NCBI RefSeq assembly: GCF_030418315.1
Contig: NZ_JAUHPV010000004.1
Span: forward strand, 124,001 to 188,000
Direction of reading: 5' to 3'
DNA: 64,000 nucleotides
From: Demequina zhanjiangensis
GTDB lineage: Bacteria; Actinomycetota; Actinomycetes; Actinomycetales; Demequinaceae
The notes under the pieces: model-generated
Databases searched by the model: none
What the model was told of the DNA's origin: nothing
The model's input: the letters and a program-made list of their open reading frames with translations, nothing else
Made by a program: the position numbers and the translations under genes
In this document: positions 53,864 through 63,506 of the stretch, in pieces
How positions within the stretch are numbered: position 1 is the stretch's first letter
Layout: each line of letters starts with the position of its first letter

Positions 53864-54565
53864 ATGGCCACCTACCGTCGACCGGGCGCACTCGCAGGCG
53901 CCATGTACCTGCTCACCCACGTCACCTCGGTGGGAGCGGTCGTGCTCTACGGCACGATGCTCACCGACGAGGCCTGGGGCGAAGGCGGCGGCTCCGCTCT
54001 CCCGCAGCAGCTCGGCGCGCTGCTCGACGTCGTGCTCGCCGTCGCGATCGTGGGCACCGCCGTCGCCCTCTACCCGCATGTGCGGCGCCGAAGCCAGACC
54101 GGAGCCATCGCCTACGTGGGGCTGCGCACCCTCGAGGCAGGGGTGGCCGCAGTGGGTGCCGTGATGGTGATGGCCGCGGTGCAGATGCGCGACGTCGGCC
54201 AGGCCGATGTTGCCGCAGGGCTGGTCGAGACGTATACGTGGGCGTTCTTCGTGGGCCCGGGCCTCGTGGTCGGGGTGCACACCGTCGTCCTCGCCGCAGT
54301 GCTGCGACGCCATGCACTCGTGCCGCAGTGGATCACGTGGCTCGGACTCGTCGGAGCCCCGCTGGTCACCGCGTCCAACCTGCTGATCTTCTTCGGGCTC
54401 CAGGACCAGGTGTCGGTCACCGCCTCGCTCGCTGCGGTGCCGATCTTCGCGTGGGAGATCTCGCTCGCGCTGTTCCTGATCCTGAAGGGGCTGCGGCTTC
54501 GCGCTCCTGACGCGGATGCGCAGGAGGTGGCGGCTCCGGGTGGCCCGGTCGCCTCGCGCGTCTGA
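53864..54565 (+). CDS. DUF4386-family membrane protein
   Basis: 233 residues with six or seven predicted helices (GAMYLLTHVTSVGAVVLYG; WAFFVGPGLVVGVHTVVLAAVL). The function of the family is unknown. It is adjacent to and probably controlled by the divergent TetR. The ATG has GAGGAGAG upstream. A strong terminator follows. Confidence 0.78.
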   Translation: MATYRRPGALAGAMYLLTHVTSVGAVVLYGTMLTDEAWGEGGGSALPQQLGALLDVVLAVAIVGTAVALYPHVRRRSQTGAIAYVGLRTLEAGVAAVGAVMVMAAVQMRDVGQADVAAGLVETYTWAFFVGPGLVVGVHTVVLAAVLRRHALVPQWITWLGLVGAPLVTASNLLIFFGLQDQVSVTASLAAVPIFAWEISLALFLILKGLRLRAPDADAQEVAAPGGPVASRV

Positions 54566-54585
54566 CAGCCTCGCCGCCGAGGACG

Positions 54586-54621
54586 ACGAAGGCCCCCACC
54601 CGGGCGGGTGGGGGCCTTCGT
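54586..54621. terminator. Terminator between DUF4386 and pntB
   Basis: A perfect 16-bp stem (ACGAAGGCCCCCACCC and complement) with a 4-nt loop, between convergent genes. Confidence 0.85.
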
Positions 54622-54632
54622 GACGGGGGAGG

Positions 54633-56042
54633 TCAGGCGCTGGCGCCCGCCTTCGTGCGGACCTCGGTGAGGATCTCCTCGACCTTCGCCTTGGCGTCGC
54701 CGAACAGCATCGCCGAGTTCTCGCGGAAGAACAGCGGGTTCTGGACGCCCGCGTAGCCGGTCGCCATGGAGCGCTTGAAGACGATGCACTGCTTGGCCTT
54801 CCAGACCTCCAGCACCGGCATGCCGGCCAGGGGAGAGCCCGGGTCCTCGAGCGCCGACGGGTTCACCACGTCGTTCGCGCCGATGACCAGCACCACGTCG
54901 GTCTCCGGGAAGTCGTCGTTGATCTCGTCCATCTCGAGCACGATGTCGTACGGCACCTTCGCCTCGGCGAGCAGCACGTTCATGTGGCCGGGCAGGCGTC
55001 CCGCGACGGGGTGCACGCCGAAGCGCACCTCCACACCCTGCGCACGCAGGTGCTCGACGATCTCCGCCACCGGGTACTGCGCCTTCGCCACGGCCATGCC
55101 GTAGCCGGGCACGATCACCACGGACTTCGCGTCGGTGAGCATCTCGGCCACGTCGGCGGCCTGCACCTCACGATGCTCGCCCTGCTCCGCGCCGGAGGAC
55201 GACGAGCTCGCCTCGGTGCCGAAGCCGCCGAGGATCACGGAGATGAACGCCCGGTTCATGGCCTTGCACATGAGGTACGACAGGATCGCACCGGACGAGC
55301 CCACGAGCGCACCGGTGACGATCAGCAGGTCGTTGCTGAGCATGAGGCCCGCCGCAGCGGCGGCCCAGCCGGAGTACGAGTTGAGCATCGAGACGACGAC
55401 GGGCATGTCGCCGCCGCCGATCGCCGCGACCAGGTGGAAGCCCAGCGCCAGGGCGATCACCGTCATGATCAGCACCGGGACGATGCTGCCGGTCGCCATG
55501 TAGACGCCCATCAGGACGAGGCTCACGACGATCGCGCCGAGGTTCAGCCAGTTGCGGCCCGGAAGGGTCAGCGGGCTCGACTTCATGCGCGCCGACAGCT
55601 TGAGGAAGGCCACGACAGAGCCGGTCAGCGTGACCGCACCGATGAAGATGCCGAGGAAGACCTCGATCTGGTGCACGGCGTCGGCGTGCGTGGCGGTGAG
55701 GTGGGAGTTGAAGCCCACGAGCACCGCGGCGGCGCCGACGAAGCTGTGGAGCATCGCGATGAGCTCCGGCATCTGCGTCATCTCGACGGTGCGGGCCCGC
55801 CAGATGCCGATCGAGGCACCGATCGCGAACACCATCGCGATCAGCAGGGCCGTGACCCAGAGCGAGCGCTCCGAGACATCCAGCGCCAGGATGACCGTGG
55901 CGACGAGCGCGAGGCCCATGCCGACCATGCCCAGCATGTTGCCGCGTCGGGCCGTCTCCTGCTTGGACAGGCCAGCGAGGGACAGGACGAAGAGCACAGC
56001 GGCGACGACGTAGGTCGCCTGAGCGAGCGAGGTGAGGGTCAT
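54633..56042 (-). CDS. pntB: NAD(P) transhydrogenase subunit beta
   Basis: 469 residues. About nine helices at the N-terminus form the proton channel (domain II), then the NADP-binding domain III with [38 protein letters not shown] and the Asp-rich [14 protein letters not shown]. It uses the proton motive force to reduce NADP with NADH. The start overlaps the pntA stop by one base (TGATG). Confidence 0.95.
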   Translation of the reverse strand: MTLTSLAQATYVVAAVLFVLSLAGLSKQETARRGNMLGMVGMGLALVATVILALDVSERSLWVTALLIAMVFAIGASIGIWRARTVEMTQMPELIAMLHSFVGAAAVLVGFNSHLTATHADAVHQIEVFLGIFIGAVTLTGSVVAFLKLSARMKSSPLTLPGRNWLNLGAIVVSLVLMGVYMATGSIVPVLIMTVIALALGFHLVAAIGGGDMPVVVSMLNSYSGWAAAAAGLMLSNDLLIVTGALVGSSGAILSYLMCKAMNRAFISVILGGFGTEASSSSSGAEQGEHREVQAADVAEMLTDAKSVVIVPGYGMAVAKAQYPVAEIVEHLRAQGVEVRFGVHPVAGRLPGHMNVLLAEAKVPYDIVLEMDEINDDFPETDVVLVIGANDVVNPSALEDPGSPLAGMPVLEVWKAKQCIVFKRSMATGYAGVQNPLFFRENSAMLFGDAKAKVEEILTEVRTKAGASA

Positions 56043-57601
56043 CACGCGTCCTTCCTGAACATTCCGAGCATGCGGTAGGTCACCAGGAAGCCTCCGAAGA
56101 TGTTGATGCTCGCGACCGCCGCGGCGATGAAGGCGAGCGTGGACACGAGCGTGTCGGCGGAGCCGATCTGCAGAAGCGCGCCCACCAGGATGATTCCGGA
56201 GATCGCGTTCGTCTGGCTCATGAGCGGCGTGTGGAGCGAGTGCTTCACGTTGCTGATCACGTAGAAGCCGACGATCACGGCGAGCGCGAACACCGTGAGG
56301 TGCTGCACGGTGGCCGAATCGGCGAACGAGAGGAGCAGGAGCGAGGCGACCGCGCCGATGCCGTACATGATGTTGCGGCGCTGAGTCTTGCGCTGCTCCT
56401 CCTCGGCGGCGACGCGTGCCTGCTCGGCGAGCTCCTCCTCTGAAGGGCCGGCCACGGCCGCAGATGCGGGCGCGGCGGACACGGAGACGGGCGGCGGCGG
56501 CCACATGATCTCGCCCTGATGCGCCACGGTCATGCCGCGCTGCACCACGTCCTCGAGGTCGAGCACCAGATGCCCGTCCTTCTCGGGCGTCAGCAACGCC
56601 ATCAGGTGGACGATGTTCGTACCCAGCAGGGTGGAGGTGTGGCGCGGCATGCGGCTCGTCAGGTCGGTCCAGCCGACGATCGTCACGCCGTTGTCGGTCG
56701 TGATCGTCTTGCCGGGAACCGTGAGCTCGCAGTTGCCGCCACCGGACGCTGCAAGGTCCACGACCACGGAGCCGGGCTTCATCGACTCGACCATCGCGGC
56801 CGTGATCGTCGTGGGTGCCGAGCCGCGCACGAGCGCGGTGGTGATGACCACGTCGGCGTTCGCAGCCTCGCGGGCGTAGACATCCATCGCTGCGGCCTGC
56901 TGCTCCTCGGTGAGGGGCTTGGCGTAGCCGTCGGCGCTGATCTCCTGCTGCGCCTCGGGCGCGACCACGAACTCACCGCCCATGGAGCCGATCTGCTCGG
57001 CGACCTCGGGGCGGACGTCGAATGCGCGCACCTGGGCGCCCAGCGAGCTGGCGGCTCCGATGGCCGCGAGGCCCGCGACGCCGGCGCCGATGATGAAGAC
57101 GGTGGCAGGCTTCGTCTTGCCCGCAGCGGTCACCTGCCCGGTGAACATGCCGCCATACGACTCCGCGGCCTCGATGACCGCTCGGTAGCCGGCCACGTTG
57201 GACATCGTGGAGAGCACGTCGATCGCCTGCGCACGCGAGATGCGCGGCACGGCGTCGAGTGCGAGCGCGGTGACGCCCTTCTTGGCGAGGCTCGCGACGA
57301 GCTTCTCGTTCGACTGAGGCGCCATCGTGGAGATCAGCGTCGCGTCCTTCGCGAGCAGCTTGATCTGTGCGGCACCCGGCGCGTTCACGCAGGTGACGAC
57401 ATCCGCGCCCCACGCCTCGGCGGCGTCGACCATCGTCGCACCCGCCTCGAGGTACTGCTCGTCAAGGAAGCTCGCGGCCGTGCCGGCGCCCTCCTGGACG
57501 ACCACCTCGTAGCCGAGCTTGATGAGCTTGGCGACAGAGTCGGGGCTGGCGGCGACGAGCCTCTCGCCGCGGCGGGTCTCTGCAGGGACCCCTATCTTCA
57601 T
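56042..57601 (-). CDS. pntA: NAD(P) transhydrogenase subunit alpha
   Basis: 519 residues in one chain: the NAD-binding domain I (about 1-370, with [18 protein letters not shown] and the AlaDH/PNT signature) followed by an acidic Ala-rich linker and four C-terminal helices. Many actinobacteria split this into PntAA and PntAB; here they are fused as in E. coli. The ATG at 57601 has AAGGA upstream. It heads the pntAB operon. Confidence 0.94.
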   Translation of the reverse strand: MKIGVPAETRRGERLVAASPDSVAKLIKLGYEVVVQEGAGTAASFLDEQYLEAGATMVDAAEAWGADVVTCVNAPGAAQIKLLAKDATLISTMAPQSNEKLVASLAKKGVTALALDAVPRISRAQAIDVLSTMSNVAGYRAVIEAAESYGGMFTGQVTAAGKTKPATVFIIGAGVAGLAAIGAASSLGAQVRAFDVRPEVAEQIGSMGGEFVVAPEAQQEISADGYAKPLTEEQQAAAMDVYAREAANADVVITTALVRGSAPTTITAAMVESMKPGSVVVDLAASGGGNCELTVPGKTITTDNGVTIVGWTDLTSRMPRHTSTLLGTNIVHLMALLTPEKDGHLVLDLEDVVQRGMTVAHQGEIMWPPPPVSVSAAPASAAVAGPSEEELAEQARVAAEEEQRKTQRRNIMYGIGAVASLLLLSFADSATVQHLTVFALAVIVGFYVISNVKHSLHTPLMSQTNAISGIILVGALLQIGSADTLVSTLAFIAAAVASINIFGGFLVTYRMLGMFRKDA

Positions 57602-57870
57602 GGTCGATCCTTGTCCGCCGCTCCGGTCCGAGCCCGCCTGAGGCGGAGTCAGGGTCCGGGGCGACCGTTGCGTCGGGCGGCCATGCTCATGGGGGGCGAG
57701 AGGCCGTCGGTGGACTTCCGTCGAGGGAACTCTAGCCAACCACGCGGGGGGTGCGGGTGGTACCTAGGGCCCGGCTGTGCGGGAGACCCCCTCCGCCAGG
57801 ACTTTCGGCGGCCGCGCCCGTGTTGTCCTGGATGGCACCCCGCCCCTGCGCTTCGAGGAGCACCTCACCC
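57602..57870. other. 269-bp divergent region between pntA and the LLM gene
   Basis: Contains the pntA ribosome site and the LLM leader. I see no convincing palindrome or RNA element. The frame upstream of the LLM start continues open but looks non-coding. Confidence 0.3.
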
Positions 57871-58731
57871 ATGGACTACGGGCATCGACTCGCCTTCGGC
57901 ACCTTCGTCACCCCGGGCAACGCTCAGCCGCACGCGCCCGTCGCGCTCGCGCAGCTGAGCGAGCGGCTCGGCTACGACCTGGTGACGTTCCAGGACCACC
58001 CGTATCAGCCGCGATTCCACGACACATGGACGCTCCTCAGCTACGTCGCCGCGTCCACCGAGACGATCCGGCTCGCCCCGAACGTGCTCAACCTGCCGCT
58101 GCGGCAGCCGCTCGTCTACGGGCGGGCGGCGGCCTCGCTCGACCTGCTGAGCGGCGGCCGGCTGGACCTGGGCATCGGTGCTGGCGGCTTCTGGGATGCG
58201 ATCGAGGCGATGGGCGGCCGACGCCTCACGCCCGGCCAGGGAGTCGACGCGCTCGAGGAGGCGATCGACCTGATGCGGGGACTGTGGGCGCCGGAGGAGC
58301 GCGGCGGGCTGCGCGGTGGCGACTACTATCCGGCGGTCGGGGCCAAGCGCGGCCCCCAGCCGGCCCACAGGATCCCTCTATGGATCGGCGCCTACAAGCC
58401 GCGCATGCTCCGCCTCACGGGACGCAAGGGCGACGGATGGCTGCCCAGCCTCGGCTACATGAGGCCGGACGAGATCGGCGTGCACACCGCGCGGATCGAC
58501 GACGCCGCGGCCGCGGCCGGCAGGGACCCGGGCGAGATCACGCGGCTCCTGAACATCTCGGGAGGGGAGGGGGCCGACCAGCTCGCCGACCTCGCGCTCA
58601 CGCACGGCTTCTCCACCTTCATCGTCGCGTCGGACGACCCCGCCGCGATGACGCGCTTCATCCAGGAGACGGCGCCTGAGGTGCGCGAGGCGGTGGAGTC
58701 CGAGCGAAGCCGCGTCAGCCGGTCTCGGTGA
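57871..58731 (+). CDS. LLM-class flavin-dependent oxidoreductase
   Basis: 286 residues of the luciferase-like TIM barrel: LGYDLVTFQDHPYQP, APNVLNLPLRQP, LSGGRLDLGIGAGGF and GDGWLPSLGYM. Length is shorter than bacterial luciferases but normal for F420- or FMN-dependent members common in actinobacteria. Substrate unknown. The ATG has GAGGAG about 10 nt upstream. Its 3' end overlaps the VOC remnant on the other strand. Confidence 0.85.
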   Translation: MDYGHRLAFGTFVTPGNAQPHAPVALAQLSERLGYDLVTFQDHPYQPRFHDTWTLLSYVAASTETIRLAPNVLNLPLRQPLVYGRAAASLDLLSGGRLDLGIGAGGFWDAIEAMGGRRLTPGQGVDALEEAIDLMRGLWAPEERGGLRGGDYYPAVGAKRGPQPAHRIPLWIGAYKPRMLRLTGRKGDGWLPSLGYMRPDEIGVHTARIDDAAAAAGRDPGEITRLLNISGGEGADQLADLALTHGFSTFIVASDDPAAMTRFIQETAPEVREAVESERSRVSRSR

Positions 58732-58835
58732 CGCCCTCGTAGGGGCCGATGTGGTTGCCGTCGGCGTCGGCGATGACCGCCCTCCGGTGCGGGGCCTCGC
58801 CCTTCGATGATCAGCCAGGTGTGCCGGGTCTGCAA
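58715..58835 (-). pseudogene. Remnant of a VOC-family (glyoxalase-like) gene
   Basis: On the minus strand the sequence ending at the stop (58715-58717) reads [20 protein letters not shown], the typical C-terminal end of a VOC protein. A second frame immediately upstream reads [12 protein letters not shown]. The rest is missing and the frame shifts between the pieces, so this is a decayed fragment next to a tRNA gene. Confidence 0.55.
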
Positions 58836-58860
58836 CGGGAGGCGGGGACGACGGAGCGGG

Positions 58861-58934
58861 CGCCCCCGGCAGGATTCGAACCTGCGACCTGCGGATTAGA
58901 AGTCCGATGCTCTATCCAGCTGAGCTACGAGGGC
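58861..58934 (-). tRNA. tRNA-Arg (anticodon TCT)
   Basis: 74 nt, acceptor GCCCTCG with CGGGGGC, anticodon stem CGGA/TCCG with loop CTTCTAA, T-arm GCAGGTTCGAATCCTGC. CCA is not encoded. It reads the rare AGA codon. Confidence 0.95.
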
Positions 58935-59123
58935 AAGGCGGCGGCGTGGCCGACGGGTACCAGGGTAGTGGGCGTGCGTCCTGAGAAGAACTCCTGGGAG
59001 GGGCGCGAGATCGGGCCCAAGGTCCCATTCCTGATCGTTCGGCATGGACGAACTGTCGGCGTGCCCCGGCAGTCCGGGCGCCTGTGGGTCGCAGAGACGG
59101 CTCTGATGTCTAGGGGGTGGCTC

Positions 59124-60638
59124 GTGTTCGGGTTCAAGGGTCAGTTGATGGTGGGGGCGACGGTGTCGTCGCTCGCGGGGGTCGTGGGCGCGCTCGCGGG
59201 AGTGACAGCGCTGAGCGGCGTCGAGGGCGCCCCGGGATGGGCGCTGCCGACCTTGGCCGTCGCGGCCATCGGCGCCGTCGTGCTCCCCTTCGCGTGGGCG
59301 GGCTGGTTCGCGGCGCGGGTGGGGGCTTCGTGGCGCGAGCTCGCAGGCCTGATGCGCGCGGCCGCTGACGGCGACCTGACGGGTCGGACTGAGGCCGCGC
59401 GCCGCGGCCCGTGCGCAGGGCTCGCGGAGGACTACGACCACCTCGCCGCTCGCCTGGGCCATGAGCTCGGCACGATCGGAGACGACGTGCTCGCCCTCTC
59501 CGCTGCGATGGAGGAGCTCTCGGTCGCGACGTCGGAGATCTCGGGCGGCGTCGCGGAGTCCTCGCGCGAGGCGGGCTCGGTCGCCGCCTCGGCGCAGCAG
59601 GTCTCCACGAGTGCGCAGGCCGTCGCGACCGCGACCGAGCAGATGTCGGCGTCGATCCGGGAGATCGCGAGCTCGACGAGCGCCGGTGCGGCGGAGGCGT
59701 CGCAGGCGGTCGAGGCTGTCGAGACGGCGAGCGCGACGGTGTCGCAGCTCGGCGAGTCGTCGGCGCAGATCGGCGAGGTGGTGAAGCTGATCACGCAGAT
59801 CGCCGAGCAGACGAACCTGCTCGCGCTGAACGCCACGATCGAGGCGGCGCGCGCGGGGGAGGCGGGCAAGGGCTTCGCGGTCGTCGCGTCCGAGGTCAAG
59901 GATCTGGCGCAGGAGACGGCGCGCGCCACCGAGGACATCGGCGGGCGGATCGAGGCGATTCAGACCGACGTGGGCGCCGCGGCGACGGCGATCGGCCGCA
60001 TCACGACAGTGATCGACCATGTCAGCGAGAGCCAGGGTGCGGTCGCCACGGCGCTCGACGAGCAGACGTCGGTGACCGAGGAGATGAGCCGGTCGGTGAC
60101 GGAGGCGGCCGCGGGGGCCGAGGCGATCGCGGAGTCGATCAACCGGATCGCGGATGCTGCGTCCACGTCGAGCGAGGCGGTGACCGACACGACGGCGGCG
60201 CAGGCCGACGCCGCCCGGATGACGGGCGGTCTCACGGAGCTGTTGGCCCGTTTCCGCTATGTCGCCGACGACGGGGACGTCGCGGTCGAGCGGCAGATCA
60301 CCCGAGCGATCGGCGCCCACGGCGCGTGGAAGAAGCGTCTGCGGAGCGCGGTCGACGCGGGCCGTCACCAGGAGGACGTCGCCCTCGTCGGTCGTGACGA
60401 CAGATGCGCCTTCGGGCGCTGGCTGGGGGAGAGCGGCGGTCAGGACTCCACTGGCAACCATGCGGTCGCCAAGGAGCAGCATGCGGCCTTCCATCGGGCA
60501 GCCGCCGAGGTGCTGCGGATGCTCGATGCCGGTCGACGGGCCGATGCGGAGGCATCCCTTGAGCCCGGAGGGTCGTTCGCGGAGGCCTCGCGCGTCCTCA
60601 CGGCGACGATGATGGGCTGGCGCCGCCAGGTGTCGTGA
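59124..60638 (+). CDS. Methyl-accepting chemotaxis protein with C-terminal CZB zinc-binding domain
   Basis: 504 residues from the GTG at 59124, 6 nt after AGGGGG (an in-frame ATG at 59106 lacks a site). Two N-terminal helices with almost no periplasmic loop are followed by a HAMP-like stretch and the MCP signalling hairpin, with the tip [21 protein letters not shown] shortened here to its core [18 protein letters not shown]. Near 392-480 lies a CZB domain: [10 protein letters not shown] (HxxxW), RCAFGRWL and [11 protein letters not shown] domains bind zinc and can sense hypochlorous acid or zinc. No other che gene is in the window. Confidence 0.87.
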   Translation: MFGFKGQLMVGATVSSLAGVVGALAGVTALSGVEGAPGWALPTLAVAAIGAVVLPFAWAGWFAARVGASWRELAGLMRAAADGDLTGRTEAARRGPCAGLAEDYDHLAARLGHELGTIGDDVLALSAAMEELSVATSEISGGVAESSREAGSVAASAQQVSTSAQAVATATEQMSASIREIASSTSAGAAEASQAVEAVETASATVSQLGESSAQIGEVVKLITQIAEQTNLLALNATIEAARAGEAGKGFAVVASEVKDLAQETARATEDIGGRIEAIQTDVGAAATAIGRITTVIDHVSESQGAVATALDEQTSVTEEMSRSVTEAAAGAEAIAESINRIADAASTSSEAVTDTTAAQADAARMTGGLTELLARFRYVADDGDVAVERQITRAIGAHGAWKKRLRSAVDAGRHQEDVALVGRDDRCAFGRWLGESGGQDSTGNHAVAKEQHAAFHRAAAEVLRMLDAGRRADAEASLEPGGSFAEASRVLTATMMGWRRQVS

Positions 60639-60674
60639 GCGGGGTACCCGGGTCGACGCGGGTGAGGCAGCTGT

Positions 60675-60688
60675 TGTGAGCACTCACA
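60675..60688 (+). promoter_or_regulatory. LacI-type operator O1
   Basis: TGTGAGCACTCACA: arms TGTGAG/CTCACA around a 2-nt centre, the build of LacI/GalR-family sites. It lies about 200 bp upstream of the sugar-binding protein gene and exactly 100 bp before O2. Confidence 0.7.
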
Positions 60689-60758
60689 TTTCTGCTCGAA
60701 TGCCTGCGTCGAACCGGTTCCCCGTACAAGACTTTACAGAAACGTGACCGTTCTCGAC

Positions 60759-60789
60759 TTGAGAGCCTCCGAATTGTGAGCGCTAATAT
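60759..60789 (+). promoter_or_regulatory. Promoter with LacI-type operator O2
   Basis: TTGAGA (60759-60764) and TAATAT or GCTAAT (60782-60789) form the likely promoter. TGTGAGCGCTAATA (60775-60788) is a LacI-type site with one good arm, inside the core promoter. O1 and O2 are 100 bp apart, about 9.5 helical turns. Confidence 0.6.
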
Positions 60790-60872
60790 TTGTAAGCGAC
60801 GTCATCGGCGACGTCGTGAGGCAATGCGCTCTACCCGGCAACGGCGCCGGACAGAACGAGGAGGTTCTGAGC

Positions 60873-61868
60873 ATGAAGAAGCGTTTCCTATCCACCCTCG
60901 CACTGGCAGGTGTCGCGGCATTCGCACTGGCTGCCTGCTCCAGCTCCGGAGACACCGAGAGCTCTGACGGTGCGGCACCAGCGGACGGCGGCGGTGACAT
61001 GATCACCGTCGGCTTCGCGCAGACGGGTTCCGAGAGCGGCTGGCGCTCCGCGAACACCGAGTCCATGAAGACCGCGTTCTCCGAGGACAACGGATTCGAC
61101 CTTGTCTTCAACGCGGCGGACAACGACCCCGCTGCCCAGATCCAGGCGGTCCGCAGCTTCATCAACCAGGGCGTCGACGCCATCGTCATCGCCCCGATCG
61201 TCGAGGACGGCTGGGACGACGTCCTCCAGGAGGCTTCCGACGCGGGCATCCCCGTGATCCTCGAGGACCGGACGGTCTCGGCCTCCGACGACCTCTACGC
61301 CTCGTGGGTCGGCCTCGACTTCCAGCTCGAGGGCCAGAAGGCCGGCGAGTGGGCGGCTGAGACCTTCACCGAGCCCACGAACATGGTCGTGCTCGAAGGC
61401 ACCACCGGCTCCGCGCCCGCCAACGACAGGGCCACCGGCTTCGACATGGCGATCGAGGGAACACCGATCGAGAAGATCGACTCGCAGACCGGCGACTTCA
61501 CCCGTGACGGAGGCAAGACCGTCATGGAGAGCTTCCTGCAGAAGTACGGGGCCGACGAGATCGACCTGGTCTACGCGCACAACGACGACATGGCGCTCGG
61601 CGCGATCGAGGCCATCGAGGCGGCGGGCGCGGTGCCCGGCGAGGACATCATGATCGTCTCCATCGACGCCGTCCACGACGGTATGCAGGCCCTCGCCGAC
61701 GGCAAGATCAACTACATCGTCGAGTGCAACCCGCTGCTCGGCGACAAGGCTGCCGAGCTGGTCAAGGCGGTCCTGGCAGGCGACTCCGTGGAGAAGCGGA
61801 CCATCGTCGAGGACCAGGCCTTCGACCAGGAGGCCGCCATCGAGGCCCTCCCGAACCGCTCGTACTGA
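60873..61868 (+). CDS. Sugar ABC transporter binding lipoprotein (YtfQ-like)
   Basis: 331 residues. A lipobox LAAC ends the signal peptide, and a Ser/Asp/Gly linker follows. The periplasmic-binding-protein fold resembles the ribose/galactofuranose group: VGFAQTGSESGWRSANTESM, NQGVDAIVIAPIVEDGW, VYAHNDDMALGAIEAIEAAG. The ATG has AGGAGG upstream. It is first in a YtfQRT-like operon; galactofuranose or a related pentose/hexose is inferred from similarity to YtfQ. Confidence 0.87.
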   Translation: MKKRFLSTLALAGVAAFALAACSSSGDTESSDGAAPADGGGDMITVGFAQTGSESGWRSANTESMKTAFSEDNGFDLVFNAADNDPAAQIQAVRSFINQGVDAIVIAPIVEDGWDDVLQEASDAGIPVILEDRTVSASDDLYASWVGLDFQLEGQKAGEWAAETFTEPTNMVVLEGTTGSAPANDRATGFDMAIEGTPIEKIDSQTGDFTRDGGKTVMESFLQKYGADEIDLVYAHNDDMALGAIEAIEAAGAVPGEDIMIVSIDAVHDGMQALADGKINYIVECNPLLGDKAAELVKAVLAGDSVEKRTIVEDQAFDQEAAIEALPNRSY

Positions 61869-61896
61869 CGGGCGTCCTCTCCAACCGGGAGGGAGC

Positions 61897-61935
61897 CCCG
61901 TCGGGGGCCGGTCACAGCAGCCGGCCCCCGACGGG
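61897..61935 (+). terminator. Intercistronic hairpin between binding protein and ATPase genes
   Basis: A perfect 15-bp stem (CCCGTCGGGGGCCGG and complement) with a 9-nt loop and no T-run. It may attenuate transcription or protect the binding-protein mRNA, giving the excess of binding protein common in such operons. Confidence 0.6.
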
Positions 61936-61970
61936 AACCCTCGCACTCGATCAGAAAGCTGCCTGAAGAC

Positions 61971-63506
61971 ATGACCGCGGACACCGTCGTCCCACCGATC
62001 GTCGAGATGACCGGGATCACCATCCGATTCCCCGGCGTCCTCGCTCTCGACAAGGTCGACTTCACCCTCCGGCCAGGCGAGGTCCACGCCCTCATGGGCG
62101 AGAACGGCGCCGGCAAGTCCACCCTCATCAAGGCCCTCACCGGCGTCTACACGATCGACGAGGGCACCATCGTCGTCGACGGACGCCAGCAGTCGTTCTC
62201 GACCGCAGGCGACGCCCAGGCGGCGGGCATCTCCACCGTCTACCAGGAGGTGAACCTCTGCGAGAACCTCACGGTGGGGGAGAACGTGATGCTCGGGCAT
62301 GAGCCCCGCCGCGGCTCCGTCATCGACTGGCGGCGCACCCATGCCGAGGCGAGGAAGCACCTCGTGAGCCTCGGCCTCGCGATCGACCCGCGATCCTCGC
62401 TCGCGAGCCACTCGATCGCCATCCAGCAGCTCGTCGCGATCAGCCGTGCCATGGTCCTCGAGGCCAAGGTGCTCGTGCTCGACGAGCCGACGTCCAGCCT
62501 CGACCGCGGAGAGGTGGAGCTCCTCTTCCGCGTCGTCCGCGACCTGCGCGACCGCGGCGTCGCCATCCTCTTCGTCTCCCACTTCCTCGACCAGGTGTAC
62601 GAGATCGCCGACCGCATCACGGTCCTCAGGAACGGTGCCCTCGTCGGCGAGTACCCCATCGCAGAGCTGCCCCGTGACGCGCTCGTCACCAAGATGATCG
62701 GCCGCGAGCTCGAGGACCTCGCGACGCTGTCCAGCTCGGCACATCGTGAGATCGACCGCAGCGGCGCGCCCGTCGTCAAGGCGACCGGGCTCGGCAAGCG
62801 CGGCATCCTCGAACCCGCGGACCTCGAGGTCTATCCCGGCGAGGTCGTCGGCCTCGCGGGCCTGCTCGGCTCCGGACGCACCGAGCTCGTCCGCCTTCTG
62901 TACGGCGCCGACCGCGCCGACGAGGGCGAGATCGAGCTGCACGGCGCGCCCGCCAAGATCCACTCCCCCCTCCACGCGATCGGACGCCGCATCTCCTTCT
63001 CCTCCGAGAACCGACGCGAGGAGGGGGTGGTGTCCGACCTCACCGTCGCCGAGAACATCGTCCTCGGCATGCAGGCCAGGCAAGGCTGGGCGCGGCGCCT
63101 GCGCAGGTCCGAGAAGGACGCGGTCGTCACCGGCTGGATCGAGGCGCTCGGTGTGCGCCCCGCCAACCCGAACGCGCTCGTCGGCAACCTCTCCGGCGGC
63201 AACCAGCAGAAGGTGCTGCTCGCACGATGGCTCGCCACCGCGCCCGAGCTGCTCGTGCTCGACGAGCCGACCCGCGGCATCGACGTGGGCGCCAAGGCTG
63301 ACATCCAGAAGAAGGTCTCCGAGCTGTCCGCTGACGGACTCTCCGTCATCTTCATCTCCTCCGAGCTCGAAGAGGTGCTTCGATTGGCGCAGAGGATCGT
63401 CGTGATGCGCGACCGGCGCAAGATCGGCGAGCTCGAGAGCGCGTCGACCGACCTCGACGGGCTCATCGATTACATCGCCAACGAGGGCGAAGGGAGCGCG
63501 GCATGA
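61971..63506 (+). CDS. Sugar ABC transporter ATPase, tandem (RbsA/YtfR type)
   Basis: 511 residues with two ABC halves. Half 1: GENGAGKST and LVLDEPTSSLD; its signature is degenerate (SIAIQQLVAISRAM). Half 2: GLLGSGRTELVRLLYG replaces Walker A, with NLSGGNQQKVLLARWL and LVLDEPTRGIDVG. This split of duties is normal for RbsA-type ATPases. It follows the binding protein gene and overlaps the permease (ATGA). Confidence 0.92.
   Translation: MTADTVVPPIVEMTGITIRFPGVLALDKVDFTLRPGEVHALMGENGAGKSTLIKALTGVYTIDEGTIVVDGRQQSFSTAGDAQAAGISTVYQEVNLCENLTVGENVMLGHEPRRGSVIDWRRTHAEARKHLVSLGLAIDPRSSLASHSIAIQQLVAISRAMVLEAKVLVLDEPTSSLDRGEVELLFRVVRDLRDRGVAILFVSHFLDQVYEIADRITVLRNGALVGEYPIAELPRDALVTKMIGRELEDLATLSSSAHREIDRSGAPVVKATGLGKRGILEPADLEVYPGEVVGLAGLLGSGRTELVRLLYGADRADEGEIELHGAPAKIHSPLHAIGRRISFSSENRREEGVVSDLTVAENIVLGMQARQGWARRLRRSEKDAVVTGWIEALGVRPANPNALVGNLSGGNQQKVLLARWLATAPELLVLDEPTRGIDVGAKADIQKKVSELSADGLSVIFISSELEEVLRLAQRIVVMRDRRKIGELESASTDLDGLIDYIANEGEGSAA

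Noticed and set aside
58749-59123. N-terminal extension of the chemoreceptor frame
   Set aside because: It would cover the tRNA-Arg gene; the GTG at 59124 has a good ribosome site.
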